A DNA stretch of 45,770 nt from an uncultured Clostridia bacterium (lineage in GTDB: Bacteria > Bacillota > Clostridia > UBA1381): assembly GCA_944390495.1 (NCBI GenBank), contig CALXQE010000099.1, forward strand, positions 1-45,770, read 5' to 3'. The notes beneath the pieces were generated by a model. It searched no databases. It was not told where the DNA came from and saw nothing but the letters and a program-made list of their open reading frames with translations. Numbering within the stretch: position 1 is the first letter of the stretch; every line of letters begins with the position of its first letter. Below are positions 27,780 to 35,383 of this stretch, one piece after another. The translations under genes and the position numbers were made by a program.

Positions 27780-29651
27780 GTGTTTGATTTAGATGAAGAA
27801 CTTAAAAATTTACCAAATCAGCCGGGTGTATATATAATGCATAACAACGATGATGAGGTCATATATGTAGGAAAGGCTAAAATATTAAAAAATCGTGTCA
27901 GACAATATTTTCAAAAAAATTCAAACCATACACCAAAGGTCATAGCAATGGTATCAAATATTGCGTATTTTGAATATATTGTAACGGATTCTGAAACAGA
28001 AGCACTTGCACTGGAGTGTAATCTTATAAAGAAATATCGCCCTAAATATAACATATTGCTTAAAGATGATAAGCATTATCCGTATATTAAAGTCACTTTA
28101 AATAAACCCTATCCAAGCATAATGAAGGTTCGTAAACTTCAAAAGGACGGTGCTAAATATTATGGTCCGTATGTATCGGGAATGGTTCTCAAAAATACAC
28201 TTGAACTTGTGCAAAAATTATTCAAACCGCCTACATGTCACAGACGATTCCCAGAAGATATAAAAAAGGGCAGACCATGTCTTAATTACCACATAAATAA
28301 CTGTTTTGCACCTTGCACAGGAAAGGTATCAAAGGAAGAGTATAGACAAGTTTTTTTAAATATATGCAGTTTTTTAGACGGTAATCATAAAGAACTTATA
28401 GACGAGCTTACAAAACAAATGAAAAATGCTGCTATTAAAATGGAATATGAAAAGGCGGCTGATTTGCGTGATAAAATAAAGTCCATAAACGAAATAGAAG
28501 AACATCAGAAAATTATAAATACAGATAAGCAGGATAATAAAGATGTTATTGCGCTTGCAAGAGAGGATTCTGTTGCCTTTTGTGAGGTATTTTTTATACG
28601 TAACGGAAAAGTTATAGGACGAGAAAGTTATAAGATTGATAACACTAAACACAGCAGTGATTCGGAAGTATTAACAGATTTTGTAAAACAGTTTTATCAA
28701 AACAGCGATTTTATACCGGAGGAGATTTTGACGGAGTATGAAATCGAAGATAAAGATGCTATTGTTCAGTGGCTTAGCGGTGTGAGGAAAAAGAAAGTTG
28801 TTATAATAAATCCTAAACGTGGTGAAAAACTAAAGCTTGTGGAAATGGTGAGAAAAAATGCAGATATAGCACTTGGTAATTATAAAATAAAAGTTATGAA
28901 AGAAAAAGAGAAAAATGCTATTCTTGATATGATGCAAGAACAGCTAAATCTTGCCAATCGTCCATATAGAATAGAGGCATACGATATTTCAAATATACAA
29001 GGTTATGACAATGTTGGTGCAATGGCAGTGTTTGAAAACGGTAAACCAGCAAAACGAAAGTATAGGCAATTTAAAATTAAATTCATTGAGGGTGCAGATG
29101 ATTATGCTTCTATGAAGGAAGTCATATACAGACGTTTTAGGCGTGCTATTGATGAAGAAGCTGAAATAAAAAAAGGAACGTTGACTGTAAAAAATGCAAA
29201 ATTTTTACCGACGCCTGATTTGATATTACTTGACGGAGGCAAGGGACGTCTAAATGCGATTACAGAACTCCTTGAAATGATTGAAGTAGATGTACCAACA
29301 TTTGGAATGGTTAAAAATAATAAGCATCAAACACGAGGTTTGGTATCAAAAAACGGTGAGGTTGAACTAAGCCCTGTAAGTCCGGTATTTAAGCTTATAA
29401 CGCATATACAAGATGAAGTTCATAATGCCGCAATAACGTATCATAGAAAGCTCCACGGAAAAATAGATTCAGAGCTTGAAAAAATTGATGGCATAGGTGA
29501 AAAAAGAAGAAAAGCACTATTGACTACTTTCAAAACTATTGATAAAATAAAAGAAGCTACTGTTGAAGAATTAGCCCAGACAGAAAGTATGGACATGAAA
29601 AGTGCTGAAAATGTGTATGAATATTTCAGAAGGAGAGAGCGTAATGTTTAA
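27780..29651 (+). CDS. uvrC: Excinuclease ABC subunit C
   Basis: 623 residues, GTG start at 27780 after a full AAAGGAGGT site. It makes both incisions in nucleotide excision repair. The N-terminal GIY-YIG nuclease reads PGVYIMHNNDDEVIYVGKAK (about 14-33). Four cysteines around 157-180 (CHRRF, CLNYH, NNCFAPC) match the iron-sulfur cysteines of UvrC. The UVR motif for UvrB binding is near 210-235 (MEYEKAADLRDKI). The RNase H-like domain has EAYDISNIQG near 400 and ILLDGGKGRLN near 482, and two helix-hairpin-helix motifs end the protein (IDGIGEKRRKALL). Its final 8 bases overlap pgeF. Confidence 0.97.
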   Translation: MFDLDEELKNLPNQPGVYIMHNNDDEVIYVGKAKILKNRVRQYFQKNSNHTPKVIAMVSNIAYFEYIVTDSETEALALECNLIKKYRPKYNILLKDDKHYPYIKVTLNKPYPSIMKVRKLQKDGAKYYGPYVSGMVLKNTLELVQKLFKPPTCHRRFPEDIKKGRPCLNYHINNCFAPCTGKVSKEEYRQVFLNICSFLDGNHKELIDELTKQMKNAAIKMEYEKAADLRDKIKSINEIEEHQKIINTDKQDNKDVIALAREDSVAFCEVFFIRNGKVIGRESYKIDNTKHSSDSEVLTDFVKQFYQNSDFIPEEILTEYEIEDKDAIVQWLSGVRKKKVVIINPKRGEKLKLVEMVRKNADIALGNYKIKVMKEKEKNAILDMMQEQLNLANRPYRIEAYDISNIQGYDNVGAMAVFENGKPAKRKYRQFKIKFIEGADDYASMKEVIYRRFRRAIDEEAEIKKGTLTVKNAKFLPTPDLILLDGGKGRLNAITELLEMIEVDVPTFGMVKNNKHQTRGLVSKNGEVELSPVSPVFKLITHIQDEVHNAAITYHRKLHGKIDSELEKIDGIGEKRRKALLTTFKTIDKIKEATVEELAQTESMDMKSAENVYEYFRRRERNV

Positions 29652-30444
29652 ACTTAATAGAAAAAACGGTGTAGCTTATTATACAATACCTTCCTTTGAG
29701 GCTACGGGATTAGTTAAACATGGGTTTTCTACAAGAGAGGGCGGTGTCAGCGGCGGATGTTACAGCAGCATGAATTTAAGGTTTAACTGTGACGACAGCC
29801 ATGAAAACGTACTTGAAAATTACAAAATTATGGCAAATACTTTCGGTATGGATTATGAAAAAATTGTTCTTTCAAAACAGGTTCATGAGGACAATATACA
29901 CACCGTTACAAACTGCGATGCCGGTAACGGTATAATGTTTGAAAATAAATTTAAAAGTGCAGACGGACTTATTACTGACATAAAGGGCATTCCCCTTGTG
30001 ACATTATACGCAGACTGTGTACCGGTATTTTTCCTTGATAAAAACATTGGTGTAGCTGCTCTTTCACATTCAGGCTGGAGAGGAACTGTAAAGCGTATTG
30101 CGGAGAAAACAGTTGAAAAAATGAAAAAAGATTACGGGAGTAAACCTGAGAATATTTTGGCGGCGATAGGACCGTCTATACAACTTTGCCATTTTGAAGT
30201 TGGTGATGATGTGGCTGAAATATTTATAAAAGAATTTGGAGATAAAACAGTTTTAAAATACGGAGAAAGGTATCATGTAAGTATGCAAAAAGCAATTTTT
30301 ATGCAGCTTACTGAAACAGGCATACCGGAAGAAAATATAGATGATTGCGGTATTTGCACATATTGCAACAGTGAACTTTTGTTTTCGCACAGAAAAACTA
30401 ACGGTAAACGAGGTAACCTTGGTGCCTTTATTGAGTTAATATAG
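29644..30444 (+). CDS. pgeF: PgeF/YfiH family (peptidoglycan editing, purine nucleoside phosphorylase/adenosine deaminase-like)
   Basis: 266 residues from ATG 29644, chosen because AGGAGAG lies at 29630-29636; the in-frame ATG at 29602 lies within uvrC. The metal-binding residues of the family are recognisable: KHGFSTREGGVS near 26, the Cys in LYADCVPVFF near 118, the His in ALSHSGWRGT near 139, and IGPSIQLCHFEVG near 178. Escherichia coli YfiH removes cells' mis-incorporated L-Ser from UDP-MurNAc; human LACC1 and related bacterial proteins act on purine nucleosides. Which applies here is unknown. It overlaps uvrC by 8 bases. Confidence 0.93.
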   Translation: MFKLNRKNGVAYYTIPSFEATGLVKHGFSTREGGVSGGCYSSMNLRFNCDDSHENVLENYKIMANTFGMDYEKIVLSKQVHEDNIHTVTNCDAGNGIMFENKFKSADGLITDIKGIPLVTLYADCVPVFFLDKNIGVAALSHSGWRGTVKRIAEKTVEKMKKDYGSKPENILAAIGPSIQLCHFEVGDDVAEIFIKEFGDKTVLKYGERYHVSMQKAIFMQLTETGIPEENIDDCGICTYCNSELLFSHRKTNGKRGNLGAFIELI

Positions 30445-30458
30445 ATTTGGAGATAAAT

Positions 30459-32054
30459 ATGTATAGGGTAAAAAGGATAATAACTATTTTTGTAGTCTGC
30501 TGTTTTGTAGCAGGCTTGTCGGGATGCGGATTGATTGATATGGTTAAACAGAGAATAAAAGAAGAAACATCCCACACGGCAGCAGTGGATAATACAACAG
30601 AAAAAGAGATAACAAACAGCATAAGTGTTGGTATTCTTAATTTTGATACGTTTAATCCACTGTTGACAAAGTCACAAACAGTAAAAGAATGTATGGAATT
30701 TGTATACGAGCCACTTTTTGACGTGGATGAGAAACTAAGACCTGTACCAATATTGGCAAAGGATTATACTGTTTCACCAGACGGAAGAACAATAGATATA
30801 AATTTGCAGGATAATGTTTTATGGCAGGATGGTTCTGAATTTACTGCATATGATGTTGCATATACAATAAAACAGATACGCTCCGGTATAACTGAATATA
30901 CCGGATTACTGGATAATATGGCTGATTATATGGCAACAGGTGATCACTCATTAAGAATTGTATTAAATTATTCAGTACCGGATTTTGTGTCACTATTGAC
31001 CTTTCCGATTGTGCAGTATCAGACTGATATGAAATTATCGAGTGAATATATTCCATTAGGAACAGGTCCTTTTATGTATTCAAGTCAGTTAAGTGTAGGA
31101 AAGATGTCTTTTTCAGCATACGAAAACTATCACAAGGGCAGACCTCAGATTGATAATTTGTATGTTTATACAGCACCTGATATTTATAAATATGAAACAA
31201 TGTTTGAGGCAAGTGAGATTGACCTTATAACAGATAAAAGTGTAGATTTGACAGAGTACACACCGCGTGGAAATATCCGTAACAACGAATATATCACAAA
31301 TAAAATGACATTTGTTGGATATAATTTCCGCAATGAACTTCTAACAGGTACTGAAACAAGACAGGGACTTTCAAAGCTAATAGATAAAGAAGCAATAGTA
31401 AATTCTATAATATATTCAAAGGGTGTAGCATGTGATGTTCCGCTAAATCCATCATCTATTTACTATTATGATACAAATACAAAATTTAAAGCAGATGAGG
31501 TTGTGGCTGCTCAGCATCTTGGAAATGACGGATGGGGAGTAAACAAAGACGGTCAGTATGAAAGGACGGTAAACGGCGAAAAACAGTATTTAGGGCTTGA
31601 AATATTAACTAACAGTGACAGCACTGAAAAAGTGAAAATTGCTGAGGAAATAGCGGAAAGTTTTACTGATTTCGGTATAGATGCAGTTGTAAATACTGTG
31701 CCGTACGATGAATATACTGCTAAAATAGCGGTTGGTGACTATGATGTTATGATAGGAGAGATAGAAGTTGGAGCGAATCTTGATTTATCCCCCCTTGTAT
31801 CATCTGCTGGCAATTATTTTAGTTATTCAAACAGAGATCTTGACACTATCATAGGACAAATAGGAATGACCAGTGACGAGGAACAGAAAAAAGAACTTTT
31901 TAGACAATACGGAGATATAATAGTTAAGGATATGCCTTTTGCACCTTTGTTTTATAGAAAGGGCAATGTATTGTCAGGAGCTAAGATAAAAAGTGATATA
32001 GTACCGACAATAGGAAAATTGTTTAGAAATATAGAAACATGGAGCGTGAAGTGA
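30459..32054 (+). CDS. Orphan peptide/oligopeptide ABC transporter substrate-binding lipoprotein
   Basis: 531 residues from ATG 30459 (TTGGAGAT site at 30448-30455). A signal peptide with lipobox LSGC places the lipidated cysteine at residue 23. The mature protein belongs to the SBP_bac_5 (DppA/OppA) family: FNPLLTKSQTVKECMEFVYEPLF near 60, LRPVPILAKDYTVSPDGRTIDINLQDNVLWQDGSEFTAYDV near 85-125, and GTGPFMYSS near 200. It binds peptides or similar solutes at the cell surface. No permease or ATPase gene is anywhere in the window, so it either borrows a distant transporter or acts as a sensor. The start lies 15 bases after pgeF and its TGA overlaps the next ATG by one base, so it is truly inside this operon. 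Confidence 0.9.
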   Translation: MYRVKRIITIFVVCCFVAGLSGCGLIDMVKQRIKEETSHTAAVDNTTEKEITNSISVGILNFDTFNPLLTKSQTVKECMEFVYEPLFDVDEKLRPVPILAKDYTVSPDGRTIDINLQDNVLWQDGSEFTAYDVAYTIKQIRSGITEYTGLLDNMADYMATGDHSLRIVLNYSVPDFVSLLTFPIVQYQTDMKLSSEYIPLGTGPFMYSSQLSVGKMSFSAYENYHKGRPQIDNLYVYTAPDIYKYETMFEASEIDLITDKSVDLTEYTPRGNIRNNEYITNKMTFVGYNFRNELLTGTETRQGLSKLIDKEAIVNSIIYSKGVACDVPLNPSSIYYYDTNTKFKADEVVAAQHLGNDGWGVNKDGQYERTVNGEKQYLGLEILTNSDSTEKVKIAEEIAESFTDFGIDAVVNTVPYDEYTAKIAVGDYDVMIGEIEVGANLDLSPLVSSAGNYFSYSNRDLDTIIGQIGMTSDEEQKKELFRQYGDIIVKDMPFAPLFYRKGNVLSGAKIKSDIVPTIGKLFRNIETWSVK

Positions 32055-33292
32055 TGAAAGTTATTGTTATAGGTGGCGGTGCTGCCGGACTTATTGCAGC
32101 AGGTACTGCGGCAAAAACTGCTGAAAGTGTCGTTCTCATTGAAAAAAACGATATTTTAGGCAGAAAACTTTTAATCACCGGAAAAGGAAGATGTAATATT
32201 ACAAATTCGGCTGAAATTGAAGATATAATAAATATGTATCCGAGAAATCCTAAGTTTTTATATTCGGCTTTATATACTTTTACAAATGATGATATTATAA
32301 ACCTCATAGAGATGAATGGTGTTAAAACAAAGGTTGAGAGAGGCGGAAGAGTGTTTCCTATAAGCGATAAGGCATCTGATGTTGTAAATGCACTTAAAAA
32401 GTACGCTCTAAAAAGTAATGTTAAGCTTATACATGATACTGTTAAATCACTTATCATAACAGATGAAAAAGTACAGGGCATTAAAACATCAAATGGAGAA
32501 ATATATGCCGACAGAGTGATAGTGTGTACAGGGGGTAAATCATACCCTAAAACCGGTTCTACCGGTGACGGGTATAAGTTTGCCAAACAAGCAAAACATA
32601 GCGTTATAGCACCAAAAGCGTCCCTTATACCGGTAATTACAGAGGAAAAGTGGGTAAAAAATGTAATGGGACTGTCACTTCGTAATATTCGTATTACTGC
32701 GTATAACAGTAAAAACAAAAAAGTTTATTCAGATTTTGGTGAAATGTTGTTTACTCATTTTGGCATATCAGGTCCTGTTGTGCTGTCAATGTCAGCATAT
32801 CTTAAAAATATAGGAAAAGAACAGTATAGAATAGAGATTGACCTAAAAAGCGGACTTAGTGATGAACAGCTAAATGCACGGCTATTACGTGATTTTGAAA
32901 AATACAGTAAGAAACATCTTATAAACGGTCTTGACGACCTTTTACCTAAAGCGTTGATACCAGTTGTCATAAAAATGGCGGATATTGTAGAACATAAGCC
33001 AATAAATGAAATTACAAAGGAAGAGAGATTATCACTTGTACATGTTTTAAAACATTTAACACTTACGGCAGTAGATGTGCGTCCGGTAGAAGAAGCTATT
33101 GTAACGGCGGGCGGAGTTAAGGTAAGTGAGATAAATCCGTCAACGATGGAATCAAAACTTGTAAAAGGTCTGTACTTTGCAGGAGAGGTAATAGATGTTG
33201 ACGGTTATACCGGTGGATATAATTTACAGGCGGCATTTTCGACAGGTTATCTTGCGGGAATGAGTGCTTCAGAGGAAGGAGATGCATATTAA
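32054..33292 (+). CDS. BaiN/HI0933-family FAD-dependent NAD(P)-oxidoreductase
   Basis: 412 residues from ATG 32054 (GGAGCGTGA site; TGATG overlap with the lipoprotein gene). The N-terminal dinucleotide motif is VIGGGAAGLIAAGTAAK, followed by the family-specific LGRKLLITGKGRCNITNS. A middle segment has CTGGKSYPKTGSTGDGY, and the C-terminus VDVRPVEEAIVTAGGV, TMESKLVKGLYFAGEVIDVDGYTGGYNLQAAFSTG. The family includes BaiN, tied to bile-acid dehydroxylation, and YhiN; most members, including this one, have no proven substrate. The position upstream of the HutP homologue, aroH and cmk is typical of clostridial genomes. Confidence 0.93.
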   Translation: MKVIVIGGGAAGLIAAGTAAKTAESVVLIEKNDILGRKLLITGKGRCNITNSAEIEDIINMYPRNPKFLYSALYTFTNDDIINLIEMNGVKTKVERGGRVFPISDKASDVVNALKKYALKSNVKLIHDTVKSLIITDEKVQGIKTSNGEIYADRVIVCTGGKSYPKTGSTGDGYKFAKQAKHSVIAPKASLIPVITEEKWVKNVMGLSLRNIRITAYNSKNKKVYSDFGEMLFTHFGISGPVVLSMSAYLKNIGKEQYRIEIDLKSGLSDEQLNARLLRDFEKYSKKHLINGLDDLLPKALIPVVIKMADIVEHKPINEITKEERLSLVHVLKHLTLTAVDVRPVEEAIVTAGGVKVSEINPSTMESKLVKGLYFAGEVIDVDGYTGGYNLQAAFSTGYLAGMSASEEGDAY

Positions 33293-33293
33293 A

Positions 33294-33704
33294 ATGGACG
33301 TAGGAAGTAAACAGGTATGCAGAGCTGCAATAGAAATTGCACTTACCGAAACGAGAGAAGAAGAAACAGAATTGAAAGCAAAAAATTCTACGAAAGGTAT
33401 TTGTTCAGTGGCGGTAGATTTTGGCAGCGATTTTAATAGTGCTGTTGCTAAAATACTTGAAAGAGCAGTTGTAGCGGCAAAACGTGAAAATGTGATAGGT
33501 TCTTCACATGCTGAGGAAGGTGCCGTTGCGGGTGCTGCACACGAAGCATTACAGCAAATTATAGATAAATGTGTAGGATTAAATCTTGGCGGTAAAATTG
33601 GCATCGCAAGATACGAATCACATATAAGCGTATGTGTATTTTTTGCGATAGGTCTTTTAAATCTTAATGATGTGGCAATAGGTATGGGACACAGAGCAGT
33701 ATAA
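33294..33704 (+). CDS. HutP family RNA-binding regulator homologue
   Basis: 136 residues from ATG 33294, with AAGGAG at 33276-33281; upstream in-frame ATGs at 33264 and 33282 precede or overlap this site. It aligns by eye with Bacillus HutP: a helix-helix block SSHAEEGAVAGAAHEAL (HutP has SHALYHATMEAL), then GIARYESHISVCVFFAIG and the terminal GMGHRAV (HutP ends GVGINHI). His72 and the closing His133 fit two of the Mg2+/histidine-ligand histidines of HutP; His83 and His110 are further candidates. HutP is an L-histidine-dependent RNA-binding antiterminator of the hut operon, but no hut genes are here. A stand-alone HutP of this type occurs in many Clostridia; its targets are not known to me. 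Confidence 0.78.
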   Translation: MDVGSKQVCRAAIEIALTETREEETELKAKNSTKGICSVAVDFGSDFNSAVAKILERAVVAAKRENVIGSSHAEEGAVAGAAHEALQQIIDKCVGLNLGGKIGIARYESHISVCVFFAIGLLNLNDVAIGMGHRAV

Positions 33705-33720
33705 ACGAAGGAGAAGAAAT

Positions 33721-34080
33721 ATGGTTAGAGGAATAAGAGGAGCAACTACTGTTGAAAATAACGATAAAAGAGAAATTTTAGACGCATCGGCACAAATGCT
33801 TGAAAAAATAATAAGCGAAAACGAAATCAATGTTGATGATATTGTTTCAATAATTTTCACTATAACACCGGATCTTACAAAGGCATTTCCGGCAGCGGCT
33901 GCAAGAGAAATGGGAATTGTAAACGTACCGCTTCTTGATATGAGCGAACCTGAAATAGATGGTGCTTTAAAAAAGTGTATAAGAATTTTAATGCATGTAA
34001 ATACAGAAAAAAACAACTGTGATATGAAGCATGTATATCTAAAGGGTGCGAAGGTTTTAAGACCTGATTTGATTAAGTAA
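33721..34080 (+). CDS. aroH: AroH-type chorismate mutase
   Basis: 119 residues. It turns chorismate into prephenate for Phe/Tyr synthesis. It is the trimeric AroH fold, not the helical AroQ type: MVRGIRGATTVENND with the active-site Arg near 6, SIIFTITPDLTKAFPAAAAREMGI near 42-65, VPLLDMSEPEIDGALKKCIRILMHVNT with the Arg near 88-90, and HVYLKGAKVLRPDL at the end. An AAGGAGAAG site precedes ATG 33721. The next gene, cmk, follows at 12 bases. Confidence 0.95.
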   Translation: MVRGIRGATTVENNDKREILDASAQMLEKIISENEINVDDIVSIIFTITPDLTKAFPAAAAREMGIVNVPLLDMSEPEIDGALKKCIRILMHVNTEKNNCDMKHVYLKGAKVLRPDLIK

Positions 34081-34092
34081 GAGGTGAAAATG

Positions 34093-34785
34093 ATGAAATA
34101 TATTTCAGTTGCAATAGATGGACCGGCAGGGGCTGGTAAAAGCTCAGTGTCAAAGGCGGCAGCACAGAAAATAGGGTATACATATATTGATACCGGAGCT
34201 ATGTATCGTGCGATGGCATTGTTTGGTATTGAAAACAATATTAATTTAGAATCTGAAAAAGAAAAACTTGTTTCAATGCTTGATGATGTGGATATTGAAA
34301 TTCGTTACATAGATGACAGCCAAAGAGTTTTTCTAAATGGCATTGATGTATCACAAAGTATACGTCAGGAAATGGTAAGTGTTGGTGCATCGAATGTTGC
34401 AGTTATTCCGCAGGTTAGAGAAAAACTTGTTGAACTTCAGAGAAAGATGGCAAAAAGTGACAATGTTATAATGGATGGACGTGATATATGTTCATATGTT
34501 CTTCCAAATGCCGATGTTAAGATTTTTCTTACCGCATCATCTGACGCAAGGGCTAAAAGGCGATATGATGAACTTACAGCGAAGGGAATAGAATGTGAAT
34601 TTGAAAAAATAAAGGCAGATATGGAGTATCGTGACAAGAACGATTCACAAAGAACAGTTGCACCTTTAAAAAAAGCTGATGATGCAACTTTGATTGATAC
34701 AACAGACTTTGATTTTGATGAGTCAGTGGAAGCTGTATTAACGCTTATACGTAAAAGGGTGGAGGAAGTAGAAAATGCTTTATAA
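34093..34785 (+). CDS. cmk: Cytidylate kinase
   Basis: 230 residues. It phosphorylates CMP and dCMP. The P-loop is DGPAGAGKSS near 8-17, then YIDTGAMYRAMAL near 33, MDGRDICSYVLPNADVKIFLTAS near 130-150, and YRDKNDSQRTVAPLKKADDATLIDTT near 178. Two adjacent ATG codons (34090 and 34093) follow GAGGTG at 34081-34086; 34093 gives the better spacing, but 34090 is possible. It overlaps plsC by 11 bases. The cmk-plsC-ispH/S1 order is typical of Clostridia. Confidence 0.96.
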   Translation: MKYISVAIDGPAGAGKSSVSKAAAQKIGYTYIDTGAMYRAMALFGIENNINLESEKEKLVSMLDDVDIEIRYIDDSQRVFLNGIDVSQSIRQEMVSVGASNVAVIPQVREKLVELQRKMAKSDNVIMDGRDICSYVLPNADVKIFLTASSDARAKRRYDELTAKGIECEFEKIKADMEYRDKNDSQRTVAPLKKADDATLIDTTDFDFDESVEAVLTLIRKRVEEVENAL

Positions 34786-35353
34786 ATTTTTACTTGTACT
34801 TGCAAAAATAATTTTGAGATGTATATTTAGAATTAAAATAGAGGGCAGAGAAAATATACCCGAAAGCGGGGGTATGATACTGGCTGTAAATCACAGGAGT
34901 AACTGGGATGTTCTTTTTGCGGGTATCGGATGTACAAGACCGCTGCGATTTATGGCAAAATCAGAGCTTTTTAAAAATAAAGTGTTTGGTGCATTGATTA
35001 CCAATTTAGGTGCATTTCCTGTGCATAGAGGCAGAGGTGATGTCGGTGCAATAAAGAGTGCATTATCAATTTTAAAAAATGATAACGTGATGCTTATGTT
35101 CCCGGAAGGACACAGGGTTAAAGACGGCAGATATCCTAAGCCTAAATCAGGAGTAGCAATGATTGCGGTGTATGCTAAAGTACCGGTTGTTCCTCTTTGT
35201 ATATCTGGTGAATACAAATTTATGAGTAAAATAACTGTTAGGTTTGGTGAAGCAATATATTTTGATGATTATTATGGAACAAAACCTGATAACGAAACGC
35301 TTCTATCACTTTCTCAGCATGTTATGGATACAGTTTATTCCCTTGAAGTTTGA
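34775..35353 (+). CDS. plsC: 1-acyl-sn-glycerol-3-phosphate acyltransferase
   Basis: 192 residues. It acylates lysophosphatidic acid at the membrane in phospholipid synthesis. An N-terminal hydrophobic segment (FLLVLAKIILRCIF) precedes the catalytic motif I NHRSNWD (HX4D, His near 40), the block FMAKSELFKNKVFGALITNLGAFPVHRG, motif III FPEGHR near 110, and motif IV VPVVPLCISG. It overlaps cmk by 11 bases and ends 30 bases before ispH. Confidence 0.93.
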   Translation: MLYKFLLVLAKIILRCIFRIKIEGRENIPESGGMILAVNHRSNWDVLFAGIGCTRPLRFMAKSELFKNKVFGALITNLGAFPVHRGRGDVGAIKSALSILKNDNVMLMFPEGHRVKDGRYPKPKSGVAMIAVYAKVPVVPLCISGEYKFMSKITVRFGEAIYFDDYYGTKPDNETLLSLSQHVMDTVYSLEV

Positions 35354-35383
35354 TAGAATTGATGAAAAATACGGAGTATAAAA

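Noticed and set aside
32023..32718. 231-residue open frame antisense to the BaiN-like gene
   Set aside because: The hydrophobic Leu/Phe/Ser-rich sequence mirrors Lys/Glu-rich codons of the real gene, and there is no start signal. The sense frame has strong family motifs.
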